Shown here: positions 20,740 to 32,002 of the stretch, piece after piece
Numbering within the stretch: the stretch's first letter is position 1
How the letters are laid out: every line of letters starts with the position of its first letter
Assembly: GCA_015179045.1 (NCBI GenBank)
Contig: WHUZ01000136.1
Span: forward strand, 1-64,000
Reading direction: 5' to 3'
DNA: 64,000 bases
DNA from: Kalaharituber pfeilii
Taxonomy: Eukaryota > Ascomycota > Pezizomycetes > Pezizales > Pezizaceae
The notes under the pieces: generated by a model
What the model saw: the letters and a program-made list of their open reading frames with translations, nothing else
Database searches by the model: none
What the model was told of the DNA's origin: nothing
Made by a program: the position numbers and the translations under genes

Positions 20740-22880
20740 CTCTTCTCCTTCTCTTGCTGCCAGGGGCCTGTATATCGCCTCCAGGCCGCCTGGCCACTTG
20801 CTCCTCCTAGTCCATACCATCTGTATTCCGGGCTGTCTGCTTTACCTATTTTATGTCCCTATGCCCTAACCTTTTCCTCCTAGGACACCTGCTAGGGCAC
20901 CTACTGATCTGCCCAGTTTCTGCAATAGCCTATAATCCATGCTCAGTCTGGTTCTTTCTTGAGCTCACTGTGCTTTGGCCACGATGCGCATCACGGCCTC
21001 TATGACCACCTCATCCTGTTAGTATAGGAGAGTTCCTATCTTTACTGTCTTGCCTGCCTTTTCATTGCCCTTCAGTCCCTTTAACTACATTATCACTACG
21101 TCCATACCTTCCCATACTATTCTTCCATCCTAAACTTTCCTGCACATTTGGCCAGCCTCATGCGGAGTTGGTTCCCTCCCATAGGCGTATAGCTTATATG
21201 AGGGGCTATAAAAGGGGAGTTGGATTTTCCTCTGTGATCCACTTTTGTCTATTAATTGCTAAACATGTGAGTCCCAAAAAATCAAAATCTTCTCATCCCC
21301 TCTCTCTAGGGCTTTTGCCATGAGTATTCTACATCATTGACTGCGGTTTTAAATCCTGGATAGGTAGGTTCTGACTTGCCATCCTACCAGTTTTCTGCCT
21401 CAGTCTGCTCCTCAACTCTGCTGCCATTTGTATATACTGCCATCCAGTCTTTGTTTTCTGCATCTGTATTTTTCTTTCCTACTCTCCTCTGTTGAAGATA
21501 GTAGCATTAATAGTATTACTAATAGAAGCAGTTCCTTCCAGTGCAAAGTACTTCTCAAGTAGCTGTGGCTCTTTTTCACATTCTCCCCCCTCCAGATTGC
21601 AGTGTCTTGCTCTCTACCCTGACTCTTTCTTCTTCTGTAAATGTTCGGACTGCCTCTAAGTTGGCCAGACCCGCAACTATATTCCGCCATATATACACCA
21701 TAGAGAATACTAGTTATCGATCTAGCCACTGTATATTGCTATTATTCTAATTTCTTAAGCTTCCTATCTACTATCTCTGCTGCATATCCTGTCTAGGCCC
21801 AGCTGCCTAGTATGTATTTGGTTCTATTATGCTCATGTAGATTTGTCTCCTCCGGCCGGGGCCCAAGTCTATCTAGTCTATCCGCCACCATATATATAGT
21901 TTCCCAAAGCTTAATCTCTTTTTGAAATGGGTATTGAACTTTAATTCCTAGTCCCACAGTGGGCCAACAAGCCTAGATGCTAGCTTGACTCCAATAATAA
22001 GTATCTCCCTCTTCTCTACATCTAGGTTGAATTCTTCCTTCTTTGCTTCCTTCTCTAGCTGCTGTTGATGCTTCTTATATATCTATCTAAGACCGACAAT
22101 TGTTCTATAGGATATTACTACATGTATATTCTTTATATAGAACTAGATAAATACTCTTTAACTGACTCTTGATATAACATCCCATACCCTTACTAGGAAG
22201 AGAACTAGTAAAAATAGAGAGTTCTGCCGTATCTTATTAGTCATTATAGTAGAGGTTGTCTTTTTCTTATTCCAACTTAGATTAAAGATTGCAGAGTGTA
22301 GAAATCCATCTACAGTGTTACGGGTTCACCGCGACCGTAGTGTGGGCGGCCGGTGGAGCGCGCGAAAAGCGAAAAATGCAAGCGCATACGAAATGCGCAT
22401 ATGCGACGTAAGCGACATGCGACAGCCAGAAAGGCGCCGCAGTCGCATAATGAGTACTATATGAGCTACGCAGAGGACTAGCGAGTATCGCTAGTCAAGT
22501 GTCTTTTTGACCTGGCGGACGGTAACCTTCTGCGTTTACCACCTCCGTAACATACAGAGGCTGCAACATTCTTATCAATTCTCTCTAAGTATGCAATTAC
22601 CTTGTCTCTTCTTATCAGGTTGAATACTAATCTAATATTATCCTCTTATAAAGATCCGCTCCCAGTCCGCCCATTCCTGTAATGTAGGATTTATCCCTAT
22701 TACCGACCTTGCTACATTCTGGTATACAATCTTTAACATCTATCCTCCTGGTTCCCTGGTACCCTATCTTGGGGTCGATCTGCTCTGCCACAATTTGGAT
22801 GATGGGAGCCCTTCTGACTACAGCATAGGCAGGTTTTTGAAAATAGTCCCTCATTGAGTGTCAATTCCATCCGTTACCTT
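20740..22880 (-). pseudogene. LINE ORF2 relic, heavily mutated
   Basis: The minus strand parallels the 7700-9200 part of the LINE at 5873-10690 (for example the 21950-22080 stretch versus 7890-8010) but is saturated with transitions towards A/T and with stops. A solo LTR (22316-22552) interrupts it. No frame over about 105 codons survives. Confidence 0.65.
22316..22552. mobile_element. solo LTR (237 bp), TSD TACAG
   Basis: Termini TGTTACGG and CCGTAACA; perfect TSD TACAG at 22311-22315 and 22553-22557. It shares about 100 bp near its right side (CGCAGAGGACTAGCGAGTAT, CTGGCGGACGGTAAC) with the LTR at 62851-63065. Confidence 0.95.
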
Positions 22881-22890
22881 TCATATGTCC

Positions 22891-23068
22891 GGGTTGTCTC
22901 ATAGGTTTTATTTCCTCTATTCCCTTTTGAATGTCGGTGTATATAGTGAGTTGTTGTTTGTTTTTAGGTGCCTGTCTCCGGGCCATAAGGACTTCGGTCC
23001 AGGGACCCTGCCATGGTGAACAGCTGCAAGCGGGGTTATGTGAGATTTAAAAAAAAAAAAAAAAAGAA
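22891..23068 (+). mobile_element. family B LINE 3' end, TSD ACCTTTCATATGTC
   Basis: The 3' UTR (CAATGTCGG-like then GGTGCCTGTCTCCGGGCC) is shared with the half-LINE at 41412, followed by the family B module and A-run. The 14-bp TSD lies just before 22891 and after the A-run. Confidence 0.85.
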
Positions 23069-23500
23069 CCTTTCATATGTCACAACGTTTGACACTCTTC
23101 CCACTGCTCAGGGAATGTTTTTTGCTGGAGTTCCAGCCATGGTAGAATCCCAGAATACCAGGAAAAGCTAGACTTCAACGGCTGCATAGGCATCTGACAG
23201 CCACATGAGAGGACTAAATATCTAGCTCTACCCATGATCTTTGTGCTCGGCAAACGTATCGTTACCCTCAGCGATTGACAAGTCCATAGATTTGGGAAAG
23301 GGTAATCTGAGAACTGTAGGAACACAGAACTATAGAAAGTGAGGGTTAGTCGTCGTGTTAACGCGACGTACGCGGAGTATGACTGCGTCCCTAAAATTCA
23401 ACCCTGCTCTTGAATGTATCGGAAGCCTGGATTAGCACGTGAGCTCGTGTGTAGCCTGCCGATGTGGGAACTTTTGTATAGCATGGAGTGATGCACTACT

Positions 23501-23560
23501 TTTTTTTTTTTTTTTTAAAAATCACATAACCCCGCTTACAGCGCCAAGCCATGGCAGGGT
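23501..23560 (-). mobile_element. family B mini-insertion, minus strand
   Basis: T-run plus ACATAACCCCGCTTACAGCG and CATGGCAGGG. TSD GTGATGCACTACTT on both sides. Confidence 0.9.
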
Positions 23561-23940
23561 GTGATGCACTACTTGTACTCCCCAATTCGCCAACTAAGCG
23601 GCGGAACTAAATTTACTATAATCACCCATAGTGCATCTTCAATCTCAGCCCGATTAATGCCAATTTGCAGCAGAGGAGGGTATCGTATAACTTCCGGAAG
23701 TGTGAATAACCCGGAAGGGCCCCATGTTCCAGTGAAATACGTTAATATCGACCAGAATGATAATTATTCAAGAGCAAAGCTCAAAAAAAAGAACATATAA
23801 GTACGTCTAAATTCCCCTCTTTCTCACATGCTATATTCCATTGCATGGATTCTTAGGAACAGTATATATACAACTGAGCTACGAGTGATCGCTAATATGC
23901 CATGTTCAGATTGTGATCTAAAGGGACACAAAGAATTCCC
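23561..23940 (+). other. intergenic, one unassigned 79-codon frame
   Basis: A frame at 23561-23800 (ends NDNYSRAKLKKKNI) has no recognisable motif. It lies 150 bp beyond the 3' end of the F-box gene on the opposite strand. I see nothing else. Confidence 0.3.
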
Positions 23941-23947
23941 CCCTCGT

Positions 23948-25540
23948 TCAAAAACTCAAAGGTGATGGAAACCAGTTCGCAGCGTACTCCCTTTCAACAA
24001 CTTCCACAGCGACTCCCTTCCTGTTCGCCATCTGCACCAAGTCCTCGCATTCTGTTTCTGCCATTGGCCAGATTGCATTCTTCCAGCTTTCTTCAGTGCA
24101 CCATACAGGCATCCTCATTCTCCTAGTCCAAGGGGTTGGCTTGTCTCCTTCAAAACCCACCACCTTCAGCTTTGGTGCAATAGCCTCCTTGTTCAGCACA
24201 TACTCTGTCAGAAGCGGAAGCACGTTCTTCCGTTCCCAGCCCCATTGCGGTTCAAAATCCTTAAAATCCTGGGCCAACCAGAGACGCTCTAAGCATCGCG
24301 GCAAGGCCTCCCCTAGCGTCCAGCCAGTCGAATTCCCTAAGCCCAATAACATCGCCGGGGCTATCGTCAACGTGCGGAGTTTTGGGAAGGTGTGTAGCGC
24401 CAACAAGCTGTGGTCGCCTTGCGGCCCGCACTGCAGGCCCAGTAGGTACAGCCTCAAGTCATCGTAGGTGCTGAACGTAAATACGTGGATTGAGAGATCC
24501 TCAAGAGTGTCACGGACATGAGAGAGTGATTCCGATAGATCACGGCAGCGGAAGAAGCGAGAGGTGCGAAATTCAACAAGGAGGTTGATAGTGTAGTCTA
24601 AGGAGCGTAAATAGGGACATGCCTGTAGGAGATGACCGAGGGACTCCACCTTGCTGTTCGCTAGTGTTAGTGAAGTAAGCGGGGATTTTGACGAGACCGC
24701 AAACTGGCTGGCCATGTAAAAAGCGACTTGTCGAGCACGAATATCCGGAGGCGGCGTATAGACGGGAGGAACAGCAACGGCACTAGATCCCGCAGATCAC
24801 TATCGTACCTATCCAAAGACATGCGCCAACTGTGAGTTGTGGTGATCGACACGTCCCTTAGTCGCCCGAACTGGCTCAGACCCTTATTGACCAGCAGGTG
24901 CCTGAGGACCCGCCACAAGCACACTGGATGCTGATTTTCTCGCCCGTTGTCAATCTTCAGCGTTAGAGTCTCCAAGTTTTCGAACATGGGGAGCAGGACT
25001 GCCGCGGTGGCGTCAGCAGACCCCATGACCATGTTATATATCCACCACGCACCTCCCTCTGGAAATTCAAACTTCATCCGCCGTATCAGTGCTTCTAGCT
25101 TCTCGGTCTGCCGCTGGCCAAAGATACGCCGGAACATCTCAGTGGCGTTTGCGTCGCGATTAGGCATGTTCCATCGTTCCAGTCGGAGGTGCCGGACATG
25201 AGACGCAAGAGATGGACGGGAAACGAGCGTGCGCAGGAGGTAAGTAAGCCGATGTTCATACTGGTGAATGTAGTTGGATTGGCCAAAGGTGGTACTTGGC
25301 CAGGTGCCGATGATGGTGTGGTAGAGAGTCGGCTCGACGAAATCCCGGAGGAAGTGGCAAGTGGAGGATAGAGAGGCAAGGTCTGGCGATGGGTTGCGGG
25401 CAGAGGTCCGTAGATAGTTGAGGATATGAGAGAGAAGCTCTGGAGGGAGGATGGTGAGGGAGGGCGTCGGCCGCAGTCGAGGTTGAGGAGCAACAGTAAC
25501 TTGCGAGGTAGGACTGCCGAGAGCCCTGTGAGGAGCACAC
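23948..25540 (-). pseudogene. F-box/leucine-rich-like protein, one frameshift
   Basis: F-box proteins recruit substrates to SCF ubiquitin ligases. On the minus strand the frame shows an F-box-like start, LTILPPELLSHILNYL (about 25430), then LASLSSTCHFLRDFVEPTLY, followed by leucine-rich stretches (ETLTLKIDN, LRSLDYTINLLVEF, PKLRTLTIAP) and a C-terminus ending NWFPSPLSF at 23948. The frame changes once, near 24720, in a run of five T; six would restore it. That is a one-base deletion or a homopolymer sequencing error. No in-frame ATG lies between the upstream TAG (about 25555) and the F-box, so the first exon is unresolved. Its 5' side adjoins the foldback element. Confidence 0.75.
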
Positions 25541-25727
25541 CGTCGAGACTACTTTGCAGGGAAGGGACCTCCGATAACGTCGTAGTCGCTGTTGGCTGCA
25601 TGGAGCGAACCTCGGAGCTTAGTGTGATCTGCACCTGAAAGATATCTACGATTGTCGATAAAAGCGCCGAGAGCGAATAATCAAGAATTTTGGGAAAGAC
25701 AAGCAAGGTTAACGTTATAGGGATATA

Positions 25728-27472
25728 GAGTGCTTCACCTAGAAACCGATCATCACCGGGAAACCGATCAAGTCCATTAACTTACATACAGAGCTGCTGT
25801 GAATGCAAATGACACTCAAGTGGCCTCAAATTAAAGCCAGAGCATGGGAGATCATAGTAAATTATTTTCTGCACTTTCTTTTCCCAGCTTGTCGCATCTG
25901 AGGGGTGATATATACTGGAATATATGCAACCCTATTCTAGCGTATACTTTTGAGTCACCATATGTGAATGAGATTACCTGAGGCCTTTGCATCTCAATAT
26001 ATCCTCTATTGCTTATGCTAAGTAAGTATACCAAGTTTTGTGATCATTGGACTTATCAGTACAGAGTTACTGCCACGTCAAAAAATACATTTTCGCTTAC
26101 TTAGATTGCTAGCCGTATTGAGGTATTATTTGATGAGAAAGATGCACAGAGACTCTGTAAAGCTATATAATTGTAATACACGCATAGGGAAATGTTTTCT
26201 GAATAGATTGCAGCATTGACAAATAGTCGGGGTAGTTGAGCACTACAAGATATACATATATGTAAAATCCTAACCTCCTCACATAGTACGTAGCAGTGTA
26301 TGCCCAATATGAGTCGCTAGAGGTTTAGAAACATGCCTTAGCACTGTCATGCTATTCCTTGTAAGCTTATATAGGATATACATGACTCCATTAGATCCTA
26401 TAGGACTACTATAACCGCACCAGTGAGTAAGTATCGAATGTGTATTATAAGCAGTGAATAATATACATATTATACTTATAGAACTAATACCTATGAGATA
26501 CATGGCAGTAGAAATAAGTTTAGTAGTCAAGTCTCATATTGTCCTTAATGTAATATAGTTCCGTATAGTATAGACCCTTATTAGTATAGAAATGAATACT
26601 TCAACAGTATAAGTAATAAAGATAGTACACACAGAGAATTAACCTCTACCAAGTGAAAAAGAAACTTGACTAGCAATTCTAACTAGTTCTTCTTAGCAGT
26701 TCATATCACCTTTATGATAGCAACACATTTTACTGCTGTCACATAGCGCATGCATGGTATATACATATGCATATATATTCGATATGTAGTGCTCATTCTG
26801 AGTCAGCCCTTTAGTACCCCATCGAGTAGTAGCAGTGCCGGTGATAGTACATGAAGATAGCAGACTATGTTTCCGAACCTCTAGTGACCCATATTGGCAT
26901 ACACTACTACGTACTATGTGAGGAGGTTAGGATTTTACATATATGTATATCTTGTAGTGCTCAACTACCCCGACTATTTGTCAATGCTGCAATCTATTCA
27001 GAAAACATTTCCCTATGCGTGTATTACAATTATATAGCTTTACAGAGTCTCTGTGCATCTTTCTCATCAAATAATACCTCAATACGGCTAGCAATCTAAG
27101 TAAGCGAAAATGTATTTTTTGACGTGGCAGTAACTCTGTACTGATAAGTCCAATGATCACAAAACTTGGTATACTTACTTAGCATAAGCAATAGAGGATA
27201 TATTGAGATGCAAAGGCCTCAGGTAGTCTCATTCACATATGGTGACTCAAAAGTATACGCTAGAATAGGGTTGCATATATTCCAGTATATATCACCCCTC
27301 AGATGCGACAAGCTGGGAAAAGAAAGTGCAGAAAATAATTTACTATGTTCTCCCATGCTCCGGCTTTAATTTGAGGCCACTTGAGTGTCATTTGCATTCA
27401 CAGCAGCTCTGTATGTAAGTTAATGGACTTGATCGGTTTCCCGGTGATGATCGGTTTCTAGGTGAAGCACTC
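25728..27472. mobile_element. foldback transposon, about 610-bp inverted arms, TA target
   Basis: GAGTGCTTCACCTAGAAAC at 25728 returns inverted at 27472, with TA on both outer sides (25726-25727 and 27473-27474). The arms extend inward to about 26340 and 26870 and differ at only a few positions; the ~520-bp spacer is AT-rich and noncoding. A diverged single arm lies at 38430-39460. The TA target recalls Tc1/mariner elements, but no transposase is visible. The 60-67 codon frames in the arms look fortuitous: they are not kept in the diverged copy. Confidence 0.9.
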
Positions 27473-27475
27473 TAA

Positions 27476-27808
27476 TTGTTGATCGATGTACAAATATCGG
27501 GCGCCGTTCTTGTGTATAATCTAGTGGAAATGAAAAGAAAAAAAATCCTTTCATCGACTGCGGCGATTTGCGAACGGGAGAATCTACGTTGTTATTATAC
27601 TTATATTTTAATTGCCGCTAAATCTATCATTACGCTTAGCAGAATCTTGATGCGGTTGGCCCGATGGCGACTCAATATAAATCATGCGATTGGTAGCTTA
27701 GTAATACCTCGTGAGCTAAAAGTGTTTTGCCCCAGCCGCGCTAGTGCAGCGATGGTGGGTGTGCGTAGTCCAGTGTTAGTCTTGAGAATGTTGGGGAAAG
27801 GTAATTAG
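27476..27808 (+). CDS. hypothetical ORF, 110 codons
   Basis: It starts two bases after the foldback element's TA and reads MLIDVQISGAVLVYN through RVLRMLGKGN-like basic sequence. No motif, signal or repeat is recognised. No splice sites or homologue are visible within the window, so it may be noise. Confidence 0.2.
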   Translation: MLIDVQISGAVLVYNLVEMKRKKILSSTAAICERENLRCYYTYILIAAKSIITLSRILMRLARWRLNINHAIGSLVIPRELKVFCPSRASAAMVGVRSPVLVLRMLGKGN

Positions 27809-27809
27809 T

Positions 27810-28063
27810 AATATGTACTGTAACTGGTCTACTTAGTAATACGACATGTGACCGAAGAGACGGTACGCTTGTCCAACTGGGAATAAGATTGTAGTAACGC
27901 ATGTCACTACATACAAAACCTTAAACAAATAATCAGTTGATAATAATAAAACACTATAAATAACAGAGTAAGGAAGTGAAAAAGCAAATTTAGAAGTAAG
28001 TAACATAGAGGTACTGTAAATAATATTATATTACAAACCTCAATGAAGATAGTTTAATAATAG
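27810..28063. other. no recognisable feature
   Basis: AT-rich spacer between the hypothetical ORF and the TIR element at 28064. Confidence 0.4.
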
Positions 28064-28650
28064 CAGTGGTTATCAGTTATGCGTTACGTTACGTTACGTT
28101 AGGTAACATGACATAAGCAAATGCTCTGATTGGCTGATTTCGTTACCTGAAACCACCGATTTTCGTTACGCGACGTAACGGTGATCACGTTGCCAAATCG
28201 TCGCGTAACCGCCATAACTTCACGTAACTCTGGGTAACGACAAGATTTGAACAACAGATGCATATGCATGACACGTCTTTAATCTACCATTTCATGAGCA
28301 TATTCAATCAACTGAGAGCTCGCTAGCTTCTATCACCATGAGTCAGCAAATGTCCGCTACAACAGCAGCAAGTTCACACGCTGCTACTTCACGCTCTGCT
28401 ACTCTGTGCTCTGCTACTCCCATGAGCAAGCAAACTAGTAACCTTGCATGGGCAAACGACGAAATTGAGAGACTAGTTATTTGGATGCTGGAAACGAGGT
28501 GCGGGGCATGGTGATGTTACGGATGTGACGATATGGAACAGTAACGTGAGTTACGTGGGGGAAATCAGCTACTCCGCTCTCACTTAGGCTTAGTTGATTG
28601 ACATGGGTTACCTAACGTAACGTAACGTAACGCATAACGGATAACCACTA
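28064..28650. mobile_element. TIR element with ACGTTACGTTACGTT ends
   Basis: The ends CAGTGGTTATCAGTTATGCG and (inverted) TAGTGGTTATCCGTTATGCG continue into four ACGTT units and TAGGTAAC. Further GTAACG words inside could be transposase binding sites. CAGTG/TAGTG ends fit the hAT pattern, but I found no 8-bp TSD, so the superfamily is open. It encloses the short ORF at 28338. Confidence 0.8.
28338..28514 (+). CDS. truncated transposon ORF, SANT/Myb-like start
   Basis: 58 codons: a Ser/Thr/Ala-rich start (MSQQMSATTAASS), then NLAWANDEIERLVIWMLE, then a stop. The W-x5-E-x-L-x-x-W pattern is like the first helix of Myb/SANT-type DNA-binding domains found in several fungal transposon proteins. 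It is probably the 5' remnant of an autonomous parent's gene. Confidence 0.4.
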   Translation: MSQQMSATTAASSHAATSRSATLCSATPMSKQTSNLAWANDEIERLVIWMLETRCGAW

Positions 28651-28879
28651 GCATATCTATTAAAGTTAGGTACAGCGCCAACTTCCAAGGTCCTTACGTG
28701 GATTCACGTGGTATTTCTGTTGCTATAGGCAAAGGAAAAGTAGTGTAAAAAAGTACGAAGAGTCTGTAGCAATTTTTATATAAGAACCTTATAAAATTTT
28801 CCTATAGATTTAAAGTATAGTAAAAATGCTATATATAAATAATACTAAGATAGAAAAAAGGCAAATTTCATAAAACAAG

Positions 28880-29041
28880 TCAAATGATAATAATAATAAT
28901 AATAATAATATAAAAATAAAAAATTAAAAAATTAAAAAAATTAAAAAATTAAAAAATTAAAAAATTAAAAAATTAAAAAATTAAAAAATTAAAAATATAG
29001 TGACTATAAATTTCTCTGAGAAACTCGTAACTTGTAAGAGT

Positions 29042-29085
<44 letters not shown>
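28880..29085. repeat. low-complexity AT tract and 42-bp A-run
   Basis: (ATA)n near 28890-28910, then about ten copies of AAAAATT (28918-28997), and a long A-run at 29043-29084. No LINE module precedes the A-run. Confidence 0.9.
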
Positions 29086-29086
<1 letters not shown>

Positions 29087-29149
29087 ACCTAGCGATTAAA
29101 CTTCTATACTATAAGTTTAAAATTAATAAGGCGTTACCTCTCCATTAAC

Positions 29150-29500
29150 TTGAATTACAGCTTCTAACCAATGCCAATAGCCTTCCAAGTCATTTAGTGT
29201 ATATTTCTATCTCTTGTCACAATGGTCCGCAATCTCTCTTTTTCTGCATCATTAAAAATAGTTTACCTTCTACCTTGTTTTCGACTGCTAGGAGAGTTGA
29301 TTATATCTCTTGTATATGGCATTGCAAGTCTGGTATTTATATCTACTTCTGCTGCAATTTCCTGCCACTTCATTCCAGTATCTCTTCTTAAGTATAACAA
29401 TTTGCAATCTGGTCATTTTGTGTAGTTTCTCTATTTGGAAAATTTGCATCAAAGTGTGCTTTTCGCATCCCTCATATCTTCATATTAAGGTGAAGTACTG
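29150..29500 (-). pseudogene. Tc1/mariner-like transposase N-terminal relic
   Basis: The minus strand reads, with several stops, LYLRRDTGMKWQEIAAEV, then DINTRLAMPYTR, then TIFNDAEKERLRTIV. The helix-turn-helix style GMKWQEIA plus a following R-rich stretch is typical of Tc1/mariner DNA-binding domains. The interrupting TGA/TAG codons could come from CGA/CAG by C-to-T change. No catalytic DDE region is visible downstream. Confidence 0.5.
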
Positions 29501-29775
29501 CTGAGGTGGAGTACTAGTTAGTAGAGTTGTTAATATACTAGTAGAGAGATTATTAAGTTAGCTATTAAGTGAGCAGAAGAGTTATCAAACCTACCTATCA
29601 AGCTAAAAAGCTGTCAAGTTGATAGAGAGCGGTCAGTCAATTGTCAAAAGCTAAGACACGAGAACAGAAGCTACCGATACTAGGCTTTACATGATCTACT
29701 TTTATTTCCTGTTGCAACTGCATGCACTTAACATGGCACTGCTTGTTTACTGTCTGGTCAGTCATGACCCCTACC

Positions 29776-30240
29776 TAGTGAGCGGCACGAGCTAGCTCGA
29801 GCCGAGCTGGAGGGTGAGCTCGAGCCAGCTCGTGAGTAAGTGAGCTTGGCTCGAGCTGGCTCGAGCTGGCGTGGCATGAGCTCGAGCCTGGATCATAATA
29901 TTGACAAACTAAACTAAACTAAGCTAAATTTTCATCTTTCTCACTACTATCAGCTAAATTGTGCATTTCGAAGTTGTTGGTAGGTCAGAATGAGCTCCAA
30001 GTCTCTAATTATTACTATAGTAGGTATTTACAGTTTATGAAACCTTGCACTGGCTAAGCATTTTAGCGAGCTGTCAAGAAAAACACAAGCATGATCTTGG
30101 CTCGTTTGAGCTCGAGCCAGCTCGAGCCCATGCCAGGCCAGCTCGAGCCAGCTCGAGCTCAAGATCAGTCGAGCTCGAGCTAGCTCGCGCGAGCTCGGGC
30201 TCGAGCTGGCTCGAGCTGGCTCGGCTCGTGCCGCTCACTA
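29776..30240. mobile_element. hAT-like MITE (465 bp), TSD CCCCTACC
   Basis: The ends TAGTGAGCGGCACGAG and inverse are perfect; TSD CCCCTACC lies at 29768-29775 and 30241-30248. It is the longest copy of the family at 2111 and 6376, enlarged by extra GAGCTCGAGCCAGCTCGAGC-type subterminal repeats. It sits in the 3' part of the BTB gene and supplies its present stop codon. Confidence 0.95.
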
Positions 30241-32002
30241 CCCCTACCACGTGAATCCACGTGACACCAGCGCCCGCTGGCCTTCCTGCATTTCTCCTCT
30301 TCGTCGCATTCAGATTTAATTTTTCAATTTCATCTCTGGGCTTATTCCTTGGATTAAAGATACAAATCCCCTCGTTGGTTGCACCAATGGGCACGAAGTC
30401 CTCTAGAGGTAAGCCGAAAATTTCACCTGCAGGTAAACGCTTTATCGACTCCCGCATTGTTTCCAGGGCAAGCTTCACTCGACAATCATTGTGGCCTTGA
30501 CTCAGTATGTTGTGGCCAATATGGGTTCTCCTCTTTGACAAGGCTGTAGTAACCGCTTCGTGCACCCTTCCGACGGATCGAAATAAAGGTTCCCCAGGTA
30601 ACTCAGATGCAGATCTTGGGGTGAACCTCCATGATGTCTGTGATGCAGCTGTGTTGCGCTTTTGCTTATAGGACCTGTGTAACGAGCCGATCGCTGTTTC
30701 GATACACAGGTCGCCGTCCCCGATGTTACAGACAGTGTTACAGAGGCGGTCGTCCATTTCGGCAACCCGGTCCTTAAGCATACGTGTGTAGTCCTCCTGA
30801 GCCTTGCGTACCTTCTCTAGGTGGGGGCATAATCGTCATTAGCGGTGATATTAAGAATCTATTTCGAGCTCCAAATTGGCCCTAACATTGGAAAGACGCT
30901 TACCCATGAAAGGCGGGCCCAATACCAGTATCTCGTCATTCGCCGGATAGTGATATTCCAATGCTTTGTCGAGATTGGTATAAATTTGTATGCCAAAGTA
31001 GATGTACTTCCGCGACATGAACCGAAAAGTGTGATGGTCATGAAACACGTAGGATAGAACTAGCAGTGGTTTTACATAAACGCTGGATCCCACCCTGGTG
31101 CTCTCCCAGATTTTTAGCCGATTCTTTGCAGTCCACCGCCTCATGAAAGGACGCAATCGTGTTTCACAACCGAAAAGGTTTATGAAGCTGGCAAGCAACC
31201 CCATATGCCGCACGTCAATCTCGACCTTGGTCTGAATACCATTAACTGCATGGGGATCCAAACAGTACTTATCATCGTGTATACACCGCAGTACCTCGTA
31301 GATTACACACACCCTCTGATCGTTCCCTTTCTCGTCGATGACTGGCCCGAATGGACAGAAGATGGAGATTATTGGCCATGGCTCAAGTACTCCTCGCAGT
31401 TGTACAACCCCTAGACGTGGTTTCAGGATGTGCTTGAAGCCAGATGCGGCAAGTGCATTATTTAAGAAAAGCACGCGCTCGAATAAGGGGCTGTGTGACC
31501 GTAGTAACTGTTTGTTCACTCCGAACCAGCGGCTGTTCAGGCCTTGTAGTTTTTCTGGCACGTCAGCGTAGACAACTTCCAGAATGAGGTCAATTGAGTG
31601 CGGGGGAATTGCAATTTCTGAAAACGTTCTGTACTGCTCATCTTCATGGAAGCGGGGCATCGGTTGTTGGTGCCATGTATCTATCTCCGGGGGCGGATCA
31701 TTTGTTGAATGCTTATCTTCCCCAATGTGAGGAGGGGCATCCTCCATCTGGACCGACGGTGCATACTCGGTGCCTATTCCTGCCGACCGCATCTCCACAT
31801 CCTCAGACAGCTGCCCGAGGAGATCCTGTGTAAGGGGCATATTGGGGCGGTGGATTGATGGTGAACCATGAACTATGCCACTCCCTCCTAGCGTGGGGAC
31901 AGGCCTATGAAGCGGGGCAGTGTTTGCCCCGGAAGCCACACTTTGCCTTCGATAGATAAATCCTTCATAGCACTGCGGACGGCGTGGTGTAATTGAGGCC
32001 AT
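30074..32002 (-). CDS. BTB/POZ-domain protein, two exons
   Basis: BTB/POZ domains mediate dimerisation and cullin-3 or chromatin contacts. Exon 1 runs 32002-30904 (from MASITPRRP); the BTB core is near residues 140-200, with LILEVVYADV and FGVNKQLLRSHSPLFERVL. The intron 30903-30817 (87 nt) has donor GTAAGC, a CTAAT branch-like site and acceptor CTAG, and joins in phase to EKVRKAQEDYTRML. Exon 2 continues to about 30241 (NATKRRNAGRPAGAG) and then reads through the MITE for about 57 codons (SRASSSQLEPELARAS) to a stop at 30074. The original C-terminus would have continued at about 29767 and is not certain. No frameshift is seen, so the gene may be functional. Confidence 0.7.

Noticed and set aside
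25852..27369. 60- and 67-codon ORFs in both foldback arms as a conserved small protein
   Set aside because: Frames are broken in the diverged arm at 38430, so conservation between the two arms only reflects their near-identity.
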